Below, one piece after another: positions 1 to 9,257 of a stretch of DNA of 64,000 nucleotides (positions are counted from its first letter, which is position 1; every line of letters starts with the position of its first letter). The translations under genes and the position numbers were made by a program. The DNA is from JBCCCJ01 sp039029315 (lineage in GTDB: Bacteria > Bacteroidota > Bacteroidia > J057), in the NCBI GenBank assembly GCA_039029315.1, contig JBCCGK010000012.1, positions 1-64,000 on the forward strand. Direction: 5' to 3'. The notes under the pieces are model-generated. The model did no database searches, was not told the origin of the DNA, and worked only from the letters and a program-made list of their open reading frames with translations.

Positions 1-1
1 A

Positions 2-133
2 GAACAAACGGCCAGAAAACTACAGATGGACTTCTTTCAATACATCATCGACAGAAACAGTAAACAATATCAAATCCAAAGTTTGGCCATAACTTTAGAA
101 AATGCTTACATGAAAAATACCTCAGATTTTTGA
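2..133 (+). CDS. possible 3' end of a plus-strand gene entering from the left (partial)
   Basis: An open frame runs from the window edge to a TGA at 131-133 and gives 43 residues with a normal amino-acid mix (it ends NAYMKNTSDF). No start lies in the window and no family is recognisable. The opposite strand has a 61-codon frame (45-230) that looks less protein-like. The call rests only on composition and on the convergent position relative to alaS; the stretch could equally be non-coding. Confidence 0.3.
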   Translation, partial: EQTARKLQMDFFQYIIDRNSKQYQIQSLAITLENAYMKNTSDF

Positions 134-270
134 GCGCATTCTCATTTTTTACTAAAAAATCCTGGGTTTTTGACAAGTGATACCCTTCTCGGCCAAATAC
201 TAATCCATCTGTAATCAAATTTAACACCATAGCGTTTTGCCACAGGCATCAACCAATCTACGATCTGATT
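134..270. other. intergenic gap downstream of alaS
   Basis: No convincing gene, tRNA or terminator hairpin was found between the possible left-edge gene and the alaS stop codon. Confidence 0.4.
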
Positions 271-2895
271 TTACAACAGTTCTTCCACCTTTCCGATGGC
301 GGAAGAAAGCCCAGAAGCATCCTTTCCACCAGCTGTGGCATAAAATGGTTGTCCGCCGCCGCCGCCCTTGATTTCTTTGGCCAGTTCTCGTACAAGATTT
401 CCAGCATTGTACTTGCCACTTTGTGCCAAATCATCTGTCATGATCACACTCAGGAGAGGTTTGTTCTTGATCACAGCGCCCAAGACTACCAGGGTATTCT
501 CCGAACTATTCCGCAAATCATAGGACAATTGCTTCAAGTCGTTGGAACTCCCCACTTCGACGATATCCTTGATGAGGTGAATTCCATGTGTTTCAACAGC
601 CCTTGATTTAAGCGAACTCTTGAGCTGCCCGACCTTCTCAGCCGCAAACTGCTGGATCTGCTTTTCGAGCTGTTTGTTCTTCTCGTTCAGGTCTTCGACT
701 GCCTTGAATACATTCTGTGGATTTTTCAGCAGAGAGGAGATTTGCTGAAGAACATCTGCCTTACCTGCTAGAAAGTTGATAGCGCGATCCCCGGTATAGG
801 CTTCAACTCTTCGAATACCAGCAGCAGAAGAACTTTCAGACACCAATTTCAGAAACCTGATGGCTTGTGTATTGTCCACATGAGTTCCCCCACAGAGTTC
901 TACACTGAAATCGGAATCAAATACAATGGTTCTGACAAACTCTCCGTATTTTTCGCCAAACAATGCCATTGCCCCCATGGATTTGGCTTCCGCAATTGGG
1001 ATGTTTCTGTGTTCCAATAAGGGAATTCCCAGACTGATTCTTTCATTCACAATGGATTCAATCTGTTGGAGTTCTTCTTCACTGACCCTTTCGGTATGGG
1101 AAAAGTCAAACCGCAATAGTTTGTCAGAGACCAAAGACCCACGCTGTTCCACATGCTTGCCCAATACCTGTCGGAGTGCTGCATGCAGGAGATGGGTTCC
1201 GGTATGGTTCGCAGCGACTTTTGCGCGAAAGGATGGATATACCTGAGCAGTCCAGACGCCAGTTGACTCAGACGGCAGCCGATCAACCATATGGACAATA
1301 AGCTCATTCTCTTTTTTGGTATCCAGAACCTTGATCACCTCTTCTCCTTTGTGTATCGTGCCTTTGTCTCCAATTTGCCCACCACTCTCTGCATAAAAAG
1401 GGGTCTCGGCCAGAACGAGCTGATAGACAGATTTGTTTTTCACCTGAACGGTTCTGTATTGGAGGATCTCAGTGTCCAGGCTAAGTGTGTCATACCCTTT
1501 AAACTCCGGCAGGCCAGAACTCTCCTGTACAATGGTCCAATCTCCAACTGTCATGGCCGAAGCAGATCTACTTCTCTGCTTTTGTTGCTCAAGAAGGACA
1601 TTGAAGGCTTTTTTATCCACCCCCAATTCCAATTCGCCAGCAATCACCTGAGTCAAATCAAAAGGGAACCCAAAGGTATCATATAGTTCAAAAGCAAAAT
1701 CAGGGTCAATTTCGGTCAGTCCTGGATGTGCCTCTATATACTTTTCAATTCTGGTCTCCCCCTTCGCCAAGGTACCCAAGAAGCTTTTCTCTTCAGACAG
1801 GATGATTTTTTGCAAAAATTCCTGCTGCGCTTCGACTTCATCAAATACTCCCTTGTATTGCTGGGCAAGGAGTGGCACCATTTCATGGAGAAAGGGTTGT
1901 TCGAGCCCAAGTTTTTTGTATCCGTACCTCACTGCTCGTCTCAAAATCCGCCGGATCACATAGCCTCTCTCTGTATTGGAAGGCAATTGTCCATCAGCAA
2001 TTGCGAAGGTAATGGCTCGGATATGATCCATGATGACTCGCATGGCAATCTGCTCTTCTTCTGAGGCATCAGCATAGACCAATCCAGTTCGGGCTTGCAA
2101 AAAGGCCTTGGTCCCATCAAACAGATCGGTATCATAGGAAGATTTTTTGTTTTGCAAAGCCATTACCAGACGTTCAAAGCCCATTCCGGTATCAATATGC
2201 TTGTCTGGAAGTTCTTCAAGGCTTTTGTCGGCCAGTCGATTGTACTGGATGAAGACAAGGTTCCAGATCTCAATGACCTCAGGGTGATCTGCATTGACCA
2301 GACTGGCACCATCTACCTTTGCTCTCTCCTCCTCGCTTCTCATATCTACATGGATTTCGGAACAAGGCCCTGCAGGGCCTACCGCACCCATTTCCCAGAA
2401 GTTGTCTTTTTTGTCAAATGGCAGGATTCTTTCCTCAGGTAGGTATGTTTTCCAATAAGTTCTTGCGTCTTCATCTATCGGTACTCCATCTTGTTCATCC
2501 CCTTCAAAAATAGTTACATACAAGCGACCGGGGTCCATTTCGAATCCTTCTGTAAGTAATGTCCAGGCCCATTCTATCGCTTCTTGCTTATAATAATCAC
2601 CAAACGACCAATTCCCCAGCATTTCAAACATGGTATGGTGATAGGTATCATGCCCGACTTCTTCCAGATCATTGTGCTTGCCAGAGACTCTCAAACACTT
2701 TTGTGTATCGGCAACTCTTTTGGTTTTGGGACTTTTCAAACCCAAAAAAATATCCTTAAACTGGTTCATGCCAGCGTTGGTAAACATCAATGTTGGGTCG
2801 TCTTTGAGGACAACAGGAGCGGATTTTACAATTTGGTGCAGTTTTTGCTCAAAGAAGGTCAGAAATGTATTTCTTATATCCGTCGAAGTTTTCAT
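271..2895 (-). CDS. alaS: alanyl-tRNA synthetase
   Basis: Charges tRNA-Ala with alanine in the cytoplasm. The 874-residue product has the usual bacterial length. The class II catalytic domain is at the N-terminus (TNAGMNQFK, and the motif 2 region around RVSGKHNDLEEVGHDTYHH). The editing domain carries its zinc/active-site signatures HTGTHLLHAAL and CGGTH. The C-terminal C-Ala (DHHA1-like) domain ends with the Gly-rich GGGGGQPFYATAGG segment. All key motifs are intact. The start ATG is at 2895. The gene is divergent from the M23 peptidase gene across a 211 bp promoter region. Confidence 0.98.
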   Translation of the reverse strand: MKTSTDIRNTFLTFFEQKLHQIVKSAPVVLKDDPTLMFTNAGMNQFKDIFLGLKSPKTKRVADTQKCLRVSGKHNDLEEVGHDTYHHTMFEMLGNWSFGDYYKQEAIEWAWTLLTEGFEMDPGRLYVTIFEGDEQDGVPIDEDARTYWKTYLPEERILPFDKKDNFWEMGAVGPAGPCSEIHVDMRSEEERAKVDGASLVNADHPEVIEIWNLVFIQYNRLADKSLEELPDKHIDTGMGFERLVMALQNKKSSYDTDLFDGTKAFLQARTGLVYADASEEEQIAMRVIMDHIRAITFAIADGQLPSNTERGYVIRRILRRAVRYGYKKLGLEQPFLHEMVPLLAQQYKGVFDEVEAQQEFLQKIILSEEKSFLGTLAKGETRIEKYIEAHPGLTEIDPDFAFELYDTFGFPFDLTQVIAGELELGVDKKAFNVLLEQQKQRSRSASAMTVGDWTIVQESSGLPEFKGYDTLSLDTEILQYRTVQVKNKSVYQLVLAETPFYAESGGQIGDKGTIHKGEEVIKVLDTKKENELIVHMVDRLPSESTGVWTAQVYPSFRAKVAANHTGTHLLHAALRQVLGKHVEQRGSLVSDKLLRFDFSHTERVSEEELQQIESIVNERISLGIPLLEHRNIPIAEAKSMGAMALFGEKYGEFVRTIVFDSDFSVELCGGTHVDNTQAIRFLKLVSESSSAAGIRRVEAYTGDRAINFLAGKADVLQQISSLLKNPQNVFKAVEDLNEKNKQLEKQIQQFAAEKVGQLKSSLKSRAVETHGIHLIKDIVEVGSSNDLKQLSYDLRNSSENTLVVLGAVIKNKPLLSVIMTDDLAQSGKYNAGNLVRELAKEIKGGGGGQPFYATAGGKDASGLSSAIGKVEELL

Positions 2896-2945
2896 TTGAT
2901 TTCTTCAGTTTGTAACATTTGCTAAGTAAATGCGTACGGGGTTGT

Positions 2946-2974
2946 TTTGTTTTTTAAAAATTTTATTACATTTG
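2946..2974 (+). promoter_or_regulatory. candidate Bacteroidota promoter for the M23 peptidase gene
   Basis: TTTG at 2946-2949 is followed after 17 nt by TACATTTG at 2967-2974. This matches the Bacteroidota -33/-7 pattern (TTG, 17-23 nt, TAnnTTTG). It would start a transcript near 2980 with a leader of roughly 125 nt before the ATG at 3107. It is a sequence match only. Confidence 0.5.
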
Positions 2975-3106
2975 GAACACTATTTCGCAAAAGAACAACC
3001 AAAATACCGTAAATCTAACATCAGGACTCATTATTTCATACCCATTTTCTTGTTCTTAGAAAGGTGTTCCACAAAGGTACCTAAATTTAACTAACCCCTG
3101 TTCCAC

Positions 3107-4066
3107 ATGGCTAAAAAGATACGATATTATTATGATGAGGAGAATTGCACATTTCTCCCAGAACGGGTAACAGTTAAGTCGGTTTTCATCAAAGTAACTT
3201 CTTTCTTTTTGGGATCGACCCTGATTGCATGCCTTCTCCTTGCTACTTTCTTTCTCATGGACTACAATCCAGAGGAAGCCGCATTGATGAAACGCAATGC
3301 AACGCTCACAACAAAAATTCGGGACCTGGAAGGCCAGTTTGCCCAATTAGAGCAAGACGTGGACAATCTCCACTCTCAAGACAATGAGTTCTATCGAAGT
3401 CTTCTGAACACAGATAAAATAGACGATGGATATTGGAAGGGAGGAAAAGGAGGATCAGTCCAGATTGAACAAGGTTCCCAGCAAGATGAAGTTCTCAGAG
3501 ATGCTGCGGATCGATTGGAGAGATTGAATTACAAAATGGATATCCAGAGCAAAAGCTATGATGTTCTCTTCAAACTTCTGAAAGACAAAGAGGAAGAATT
3601 GAAGCATATCCCAGCCATCAAACCTGTGCAGGGAGACATTGTTTCTGGTTTTGGAATGCGTATGCACCCGATCCATAAGATTCGCAAAATGCACACTGGT
3701 CTTGATATGCGTGCTTCTACTGGTACACCTGTCTATGCAGCAGGCGATGGTATCGTAAAGCTTGCCGGGACTTCTCGTGGTGGCTATGGCAAACAAATAG
3801 AACTGGACCACGGAGGATATGGGTATGTAACCAAGTATGCTCACCTTTCTGAAATTCTCGTAACCAAAGGCCAGAAGATCGAAAGAGGAGATGTGATTGG
3901 CTTGTCAGGGAATACCGGATTGTCCAAAGGACCTCACCTTCATTACGAAATCATTAAAAATGGTCGACGAATCAATCCCATTGATTATTTCTATGGCGAC
4001 CTGACTCCTCAAGAGTATGTCAAGCTCCGGGACGAAGCCAAAGTAGAGAATATGTCTTTGGACTAG
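3107..4066 (+). CDS. membrane-anchored M23 (LytM) metallopeptidase
   Basis: A likely peptidoglycan endopeptidase acting in the periplasm. The 319-residue protein has a short cytoplasmic N-terminus, one transmembrane segment (about residues 30-50), a coiled-coil stretch (about 60-180) and a C-terminal LytM domain (about 185-300). The zinc-binding motifs HTGLD (HxxxD) and HLHYE (HxH) are both present, so an active enzyme is expected rather than an EnvC/NlpD-like activator. Its neighbours are alaS (divergent) and a MerR regulator 21 bp downstream, probably co-transcribed. The exact peptide bond it cuts cannot be told from sequence. Confidence 0.9.
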   Translation: MAKKIRYYYDEENCTFLPERVTVKSVFIKVTSFFLGSTLIACLLLATFFLMDYNPEEAALMKRNATLTTKIRDLEGQFAQLEQDVDNLHSQDNEFYRSLLNTDKIDDGYWKGGKGGSVQIEQGSQQDEVLRDAADRLERLNYKMDIQSKSYDVLFKLLKDKEEELKHIPAIKPVQGDIVSGFGMRMHPIHKIRKMHTGLDMRASTGTPVYAAGDGIVKLAGTSRGGYGKQIELDHGGYGYVTKYAHLSEILVTKGQKIERGDVIGLSGNTGLSKGPHLHYEIIKNGRRINPIDYFYGDLTPQEYVKLRDEAKVENMSLD

Positions 4067-4087
4067 ATTCCGCTATCGCTTGATTGC

Positions 4088-4429
4088 TTGCTTGTGAAAC
4101 AAGAGGAAGATCATATAGTTAAACAATACTATACCATTGGAGAGGTTGCCAGAGAACTAAATCTGACAACCTCTCTGATTCGTTTTTGGGAAACCGAATT
4201 CCGGGAAATCAATCCCAAAAAGAACCGCAAAGGAAACAGGGTATACACCATGAAGGATATTGAGACCCTCCAACAGATTCGATATCTGCTCAAAGAAAAA
4301 AAGTATACCATCAAGGGAGCCAAAGAGAAACTTCGACTTGAGCACAAATCCCTGGAGAAGGAATTGCAAGTCCGAAACACCCTCTTGAAATTGAAAGCCT
4401 TTCTGTTGGAATTAAAAGAATCTTTGTAG
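4088..4429 (+). CDS. MerR family transcriptional regulator
   Basis: A 113-residue protein with an N-terminal winged helix-turn-helix of the MerR type (YYTIGEVARELNLTTSLIRFW, then the wing ending in GNRVYTMKDIETL) and a short C-terminal helix. No Cys-rich metal site or ligand domain follows, so the signal is unknown. The frame opens with TTG at 4088; an in-frame GTG at 4094 is an alternative and no ATG precedes the HTH. It sits 21 bp after the M23 peptidase gene, which suggests one transcript. Confidence 0.85.
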   Translation: MLVKQEEDHIVKQYYTIGEVARELNLTTSLIRFWETEFREINPKKNRKGNRVYTMKDIETLQQIRYLLKEKKYTIKGAKEKLRLEHKSLEKELQVRNTLLKLKAFLLELKESL

Positions 4430-4447
4430 ATATTTGCAAGCCGAATT

Positions 4448-4522
4448 CGGGATGTAGCTCAGTCCGGTTAGAGTACACGTCTGGGGGGCGTGGGGCCGGC
4501 AGTTCGAATCTGCCCATCCCGA
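4448..4522 (+). tRNA. tRNA-Pro (anticodon GGG)
   Basis: A full cloverleaf can be drawn by hand. The acceptor stem is CGGGATG/CATCCCG, with the C1-G72 pair and A73 discriminator typical of bacterial tRNA-Pro. The D arm is GCTC/GAGT. The anticodon stem is CACGT/GCGTG with loop CTGGGGG, so the anticodon is GGG (4483-4485). The variable loop has 5 nt and the T arm is GGCAG-TTCGAAT-CTGCC. The CCA end is not encoded. Confidence 0.95.
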
Positions 4523-4523
4523 C

Positions 4524-4552
4524 AAAAAAGACAGCCATGCGCTGTCTTTTTT
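4524..4552 (+). terminator. rho-independent terminator after tRNA-Pro
   Basis: A perfect 12 bp inverted repeat (AAAAAAGACAGC / GCTGTCTTTTTT) with a 5 nt loop ends in six T. It starts two bases after the tRNA and has A and T tracts on both sides, so it could work in both directions. Confidence 0.85.
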
Positions 4553-4730
4553 GATGATGAATTTTACCCTGAGACCTGCCATCCCAATATCTCTGACCTT
4601 TCATGCAATTTCCTAACTATTTTTGTCTTTCTGTCGTAGGAATATGACAGAACTTGCCCTGATACTTACCATTCACATTCATCTTGAGATTCCTATTATA
4701 TTTTTTGTTTATTTTTCCGAAAAATATTTC

Positions 4731-5207
4731 ATGACAACTATCTCTTATTCCAAAATTTACACGTTCATTCTTTTCTTCCTGGTCAGTTTTTCAGCAATAC
4801 AGGCGCAAGATTATTCATTCAGTGTTGGAGCCAGAATCGGCTCAGAAAGAGGGCTGACTATCAAACACGTTTATGATTCCCCTATTGCCACAGAAGGCAT
4901 GCTCGTCCACCACAAAGACGGCATTCATCTGATTGGGCTGGCAGAGTACCAATTCTCCCTAGGCCGGCATTCAGATTCTTATTTATTTTTTGGCCTTGGC
5001 GGTCATGTCGGCTACCAGGATCTTCTGAGCGAGTCCAAATCTCCCGTCCCAATGGCTGGAGTCGATGGAATCCTGGGATTTGAATATGTATTTCCAAACG
5101 CACCTTTGGTGTTTTCCATAGATATGAAGCCACAACTTGAACTTCTTGGCGGAATTCAACCATCGGGCAATCATGCAGCCGTAACCCTTCGGTATATCCT
5201 CAACTAG
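4731..5207 (+). CDS. small secreted protein, probable outer-membrane beta-barrel
   Basis: A product of 158 residues. The first 25 residues form a signal peptide (hydrophobic core FILFFLVSF, cleavage after IQAQ). The rest alternates polar and aromatic/hydrophobic residues, with repeated Gly-aromatic segments (YLFFGLGGHVGY, VTLRYILN) typical of short outer-membrane barrels. The open frame extends upstream to a TTG at 4623, but the ATG at 4731 is the first codon that gives a signal peptide. The closest family is not recognised. Confidence 0.7.
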   Translation: MTTISYSKIYTFILFFLVSFSAIQAQDYSFSVGARIGSERGLTIKHVYDSPIATEGMLVHHKDGIHLIGLAEYQFSLGRHSDSYLFFGLGGHVGYQDLLSESKSPVPMAGVDGILGFEYVFPNAPLVFSIDMKPQLELLGGIQPSGNHAAVTLRYILN

Positions 5208-5342
5208 GTCAAAGCTGCTCAAGCTTCTTTTGCAATCTTGCTCCTATTTTGCGTATTTATGCGCACAGGCCTGAAATAGAAGATGCTTCGATTGATTCAT
5301 CTTTATGTTGATGGTTCTGAGCATTGCAAATAACGCGACACA

Positions 5343-7337
5343 ATGAGCACCCCAAGTATTTATGCCCTGTTGGTAGGGATTGACAAATATCTTCCTCCTG
5401 TTCCCGCACTCGATGGCTGTGTCAATGACATGAGAGCCATCCGAGATTACCTCGAAAAACGTACAGAGGACAGCAATACCCCTCTTCATTTGGTTGTTCT
5501 GGAAAATGATCAGGCCACGCGTCTCAACATTGTCAACAAGTTTGAGACACACCTCACGCAAGCCAAAGAAGGAGATATTGCCTTCTTCTACTTTAGTGGC
5601 CATGGCTCACAGGAAAGAGCACATGAAATCTTCTGGGAAATTGAAGGAGAAGATAAAAAGAATGAAACCATCGTCTGCTATGACAGCCGACTGAAAGATG
5701 GAATGGATCTGGCTGATAAGGAAATCGCTACTCTTTTGGACCTCGTCGCCAAAAACAATCCTCAGATCATTGTGGTACAGGATTGCTGCAATTCTGGGAG
5801 TGGAACCAGAGGAGAAAGCAAATCCAGAAGTGTCAGAGATGTTCCTCCCAAAACCAGAAGTCTGGACTCTTATATTTTGCCACGACAGTCTGATGGCACC
5901 AAAGAACGGGCGATTTTTCTGCCGTCTGAAAGCGAAAATGTTGTTGTGCCCAACCCCAGACATATTGCCATGTCTGCTGCACAATCGTTCGAGTTGGCCA
6001 AAGAGACCTGGTTAGGTGGCTCTCCTCGGGGCGTATTTACCTACTCTTTCATAGAAGTGTTGGAGAATGCTGTAGGGCCACTCTCCTATAGCGATCTGAT
6101 GAGACGGGTGCAAGGGCTGGTCAAGCAAAGAACCTTTGATCAAAGTCCTCAAATCTATGCGACAGAATATGGAGATATGGATTTGGTCTTCCTGGGTGGG
6201 GCAACAAGTCGAGACATCAACTATTATTCTCTGACATTTGACAGAGAAGAGGGTTGGCAAATTGATGGTGGAGCTGTTCACGGCCTGGTAGAGGGGGACT
6301 CCAGCACAGGTAGAGCCACCTTCAATGTCTTTGCGGAAGATGCTTCTCAACGCGAAATGAAGGATGTGTCCATGGCACTTGGGAAAGTTGAAGTTGTTCA
6401 GGTTTTGCCCCAAAGTAGCAAAGTCACTCCACTAGATAACCTATGGCTGGAAGAAAAAACGGCCTATCGAGCCAGAATTCACTCCATGCCTATCAAAGGC
6501 ATCGCTGTCAATGTCAAAAGCCAGGAAACCCATGCGGTCAGCCTTGCTACGATCGCATATGGAGAGAATCAGGAGGCGAAGATGTACATTTCACTGGAAG
6601 ACAATGCCGCTGAAGCCGATTATCATTTGGTCGGAAATGCCAAGCAGGAGTATGTAATTTCTCGCAAATCTGATGCAGACAATCAACCACTTGTGGAGCA
6701 AATTAGTGGATTCACACCAGAAAGTGCCAGGAAAGCGATTGATTATCTGCTACACATTGCAAAGTGGGAAAGATTCTTTGATTTGAAGAATCCGGGGAGT
6801 GGGATATTCAGTCAATCTGTGAAGATCGAACTGTTCCATGAAGGATCCGACCAACCTATTCAGGCCGGGCCTGATGGATTGAGTTTTACTTACCAACATA
6901 CTGGCAGCAGTGATTCCTATCCTTCGTTTAGGGTAAAGGTCAGCAATAATAGTGGCCAACGCCTCTACTGTTCATTGCTTTATCTCTCTTCACAGTTCGA
7001 AGTGTATCCTGGACTTCTTGGAGATGGGGGCCTCTTTCTCGATAATGGAGGCGAAGTATGGGCATTAGGTGGGCGTCCACTCAAATTATATGTCAAGGAT
7101 GGTGTCTTTCAGACCGGAAGGGATCGGGTGTTAGAAGTGTTCAAACTGATGGTTTCGACACAGGAATTTGATCCTTCCCTCTTTGAGCTCAAAGAATTGG
7201 GGGCACCGAAGACCAAAAGTGTTTCTCAAGCTGAATATAAAGGCACGACTCGATCCATCATGTTTGAGGATGAATCCAGTTCTTCCGGTGAAGACTGGAA
7301 CACTACTCAGATTTCTTTGACCATCATCAGAACCTAG
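5343..7337 (+). CDS. caspase family (C14-like) protein with a DUF4384-like tail
   Basis: A 664-residue protein whose first 260 residues form a caspase-like p20 domain: ALLVGIDKY strand, catalytic His87 in FYFSGHGSQ, catalytic Cys149 in QDCCNSG. The dyad is intact. The middle and C-terminal parts (about 280-650) are beta-rich; the segment around FRVKVSNNSGQRLYCSLLYL resembles DUF4384, which often follows caspase domains in bacteria. There is no signal peptide, so it probably acts in the cytoplasm. Bacterial caspase-like proteins usually cleave after Arg/Lys and some take part in cell death or defence; the target here is unknown. It is convergent with the KAS III-like gene (11 bp between stops) and no toxin or sensor gene is adjacent. 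Confidence 0.85.
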   Translation: MSTPSIYALLVGIDKYLPPVPALDGCVNDMRAIRDYLEKRTEDSNTPLHLVVLENDQATRLNIVNKFETHLTQAKEGDIAFFYFSGHGSQERAHEIFWEIEGEDKKNETIVCYDSRLKDGMDLADKEIATLLDLVAKNNPQIIVVQDCCNSGSGTRGESKSRSVRDVPPKTRSLDSYILPRQSDGTKERAIFLPSESENVVVPNPRHIAMSAAQSFELAKETWLGGSPRGVFTYSFIEVLENAVGPLSYSDLMRRVQGLVKQRTFDQSPQIYATEYGDMDLVFLGGATSRDINYYSLTFDREEGWQIDGGAVHGLVEGDSSTGRATFNVFAEDASQREMKDVSMALGKVEVVQVLPQSSKVTPLDNLWLEEKTAYRARIHSMPIKGIAVNVKSQETHAVSLATIAYGENQEAKMYISLEDNAAEADYHLVGNAKQEYVISRKSDADNQPLVEQISGFTPESARKAIDYLLHIAKWERFFDLKNPGSGIFSQSVKIELFHEGSDQPIQAGPDGLSFTYQHTGSSDSYPSFRVKVSNNSGQRLYCSLLYLSSQFEVYPGLLGDGGLFLDNGGEVWALGGRPLKLYVKDGVFQTGRDRVLEVFKLMVSTQEFDPSLFELKELGAPKTKSVSQAEYKGTTRSIMFEDESSSSGEDWNTTQISLTIIRT

Positions 7338-7348
7338 TAGGTCATTTC

Positions 7349-8341
7349 TCAATAGCGAAATACCACACTGCCAAACGTCAAGCCGCTGCCTGATCCGATC
7401 ATCAAAATCAGATCATCGGGTTTGATCTTCCCCTTTTCCACCGCATCATTTAATGCAATTGGGATACAGGCAGAACCAGTATACCCATAGTTTTGCATGG
7501 CTGTATGCGCTCGTTCATGACCCACTTTCAGATTGTCCAGTGTTTTGTGGATGCTGTTGATGTTGAGTTGAGTCAAAATATAATGCTGAATATCCTCCGC
7601 TGAAATGTCTAGTCGGGCAAACAGATTCTTGGCCATTCTTGTCCAGACTTGTGGGTTGAGCTCCGGCGGAAAGCGGTAATTAATAGAAAATTTATGCCGA
7701 TTGAATTGAAGTTCCTCTTCTGTTATCGGATGTTTGGTGCCGCCTGCATATATCCCCATCCCGTCAAAGTATTGTCCAAGCGTCATCAGTTCACTGCTAA
7801 GGAAGCCTCGATTTGTCCCTTCCTCACTTGTGAGAATAACGGCCCCTGCTCCATCCCCAAATAGCGTAACAGTCTTCTTGTCAGACATGTCCAGATATTT
7901 GCTCAGGACATAGACGCCAATGACAAGCACTGTATTGTATCGTTCGTCTGTGCTGATGTATTTGGCTCCCACATCCAGGCCCATCACAAATCCTGCACAT
8001 GCGGCATTGAGATCAAAGGTTCCAACATGTCCAGCTTGAAGCCTATCTTGCAGGACAGCCGCAGTAGCTGGCGTGAGGTATTCCGGCGTATCAGTAGCGA
8101 CAATGATGAGGTCCAGGTCCTTTGCTTGTAGATTGGCTCGCTTGAGGGCCTGCAAAGCGGCTTGCTCACATAAATCGACGGTGGATTCATCCTCGGCACA
8201 CCAATGCCGTTGATAAATTTGTAAATTATTCTCTAGCCAGGAACTGACATTGGTTCCTAAGTATTCATCAAAAAAAGCATTAGGCAGGACTCTTTGGGGA
8301 AGACAGGCTCCCGTAGAACAGATCACAGCATTCCTTCTCAT
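7349..8341 (-). CDS. KAS III (FabH-like) thiolase-fold enzyme with altered active site
   Basis: A 330-residue member of the 3-oxoacyl-ACP synthase III group, normally catalysing acyl-CoA plus malonyl-ACP condensation. The nucleophile Cys115 is in DLNAACAGFVMG. Aligning the C-terminus to E. coli FabH by eye puts Thr257 (LTQLNIN) where FabH has His244 (PHQANLR), and Tyr287 (GYTGSA) where it has Asn274 (GNTSAA); both gaps are 30 residues, so the alignment is firm. Decarboxylative condensation normally needs that His/Asn pair, so this enzyme may do acyl transfer or a non-decarboxylative reaction. The ATG at 8341 gives a FabH-like start; an in-frame ATG at 8359 is possible. It is last in a minus-strand run after the hydrolase gene. 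Confidence 0.85.
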   Translation of the reverse strand: MRRNAVICSTGACLPQRVLPNAFFDEYLGTNVSSWLENNLQIYQRHWCAEDESTVDLCEQAALQALKRANLQAKDLDLIIVATDTPEYLTPATAAVLQDRLQAGHVGTFDLNAACAGFVMGLDVGAKYISTDERYNTVLVIGVYVLSKYLDMSDKKTVTLFGDGAGAVILTSEEGTNRGFLSSELMTLGQYFDGMGIYAGGTKHPITEEELQFNRHKFSINYRFPPELNPQVWTRMAKNLFARLDISAEDIQHYILTQLNINSIHKTLDNLKVGHERAHTAMQNYGYTGSACIPIALNDAVEKGKIKPDDLILMIGSGSGLTFGSVVFRY

Positions 8342-8387
8342 ACACCATTCAACTTTCAAATGACATACCCTAAGATAGGCATTTTTT

Positions 8388-9227
8388 CTATTGAATGAGG
8401 TGATTTCGGAAAAAGTCAGCGCTCAGATCCAATACTTCATCCAATGCCTTTCCAGACGCTTCAAAGGGATGTTTGGCTCCAAAGGTATGTCCTGCATTCG
8501 GGATCAATCGCAATCGCGCCCTGGCTGGATCTGCATAGATATTGAGTTGTTCTGCTTCGAAAAAAGGGACAGATTCGTCTTCCTGTCCATGCAACATCAA
8601 TAAGGGACGATCAAGGTCTTGCACGGCCTTCAGAATATTCAATTTGGATTTGCCAAAGCGCTCGATTTCGTTCAGCATGTCCAATCCCAGCCGAAAAACT
8701 TGTTTTGTTCGCGAGTTCACCACCTCCCAATATCCCTGTTTTCGCCAGGTTTCACGCTGCTGTTTGGTAAATCGCTCTACCGTTGAGATCGAAGCCCAGG
8801 TACAAACAGCTGACACATCAGGAGAATTATTGCCACTCAACAGTGCCACTCCTCCTCCCCTACTATGTCCGATGAGGCCTAGTTTGTGTTTGAGGTACAT
8901 CCCAAAAAAATCTGTGTGGACACACAGATGGATGAGTTCTTCTGTTTCTTTAAGTTCTCTGAGGTAGGTATTCTTTTCGAATTTTTCCAGTTCAGTAAAA
9001 GCCAATGGATCGGCTCCTATACCATTATGAGAGAAGTTAAAGGCAATGAAAGAAAAGCCTGCCTTCACAAAATACTCTCCAGCAAAAGGGACAAATCCCC
9101 AATCCTTGAATCCTTTAAATCCATGAAGGTAGAGCAAGCAGGGTCTTTCCCCAAAATGGTCCACCCCATATGCGCTGATCTCTATGTGATGTCCATCCTG
9201 GGATTTGTAGGTAAAGTCTTGTTTCAT
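8388..9227 (-). CDS. alpha/beta hydrolase
   Basis: A 279-residue alpha/beta-hydrolase-fold protein of the dienelactone-hydrolase/acyl-peptidase-like type. It has an oxyanion strand and HG motif (LLYLHGFKGF), a nucleophile elbow GHSRGG, a late Asp in LMLHGQEDESVPF and a terminal His in NAGHTFG, so the Ser-Asp-His triad is complete. There is no signal peptide. The frame extends to a TTG at 9248, but ATG 9227 is preferred. It lies 30 bp after the hybrid kinase gene and 46 bp before the KAS III-like gene, so the four minus-strand genes 12037-7349 probably form one operon. The substrate is unknown. Confidence 0.85.
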   Translation of the reverse strand: MKQDFTYKSQDGHHIEISAYGVDHFGERPCLLYLHGFKGFKDWGFVPFAGEYFVKAGFSFIAFNFSHNGIGADPLAFTELEKFEKNTYLRELKETEELIHLCVHTDFFGMYLKHKLGLIGHSRGGGVALLSGNNSPDVSAVCTWASISTVERFTKQQRETWRKQGYWEVVNSRTKQVFRLGLDMLNEIERFGKSKLNILKAVQDLDRPLLMLHGQEDESVPFFEAEQLNIYADPARARLRLIPNAGHTFGAKHPFEASGKALDEVLDLSADFFRNHLIQ

Positions 9228-9257
9228 CTTTGGCAGAAATATCTGCAAAGATAGCGA

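Noticed and set aside
45..230. 61-codon minus frame at the left edge
   Set aside because: No family features; it overlaps a more protein-like plus frame, and the composition is that of non-coding DNA.
4524..4552. Hairpin considered as an attachment site next to tRNA-Pro
   Set aside because: No duplicated tRNA end or integrase gene was found nearby; the AT-tracts mark it as a terminator.
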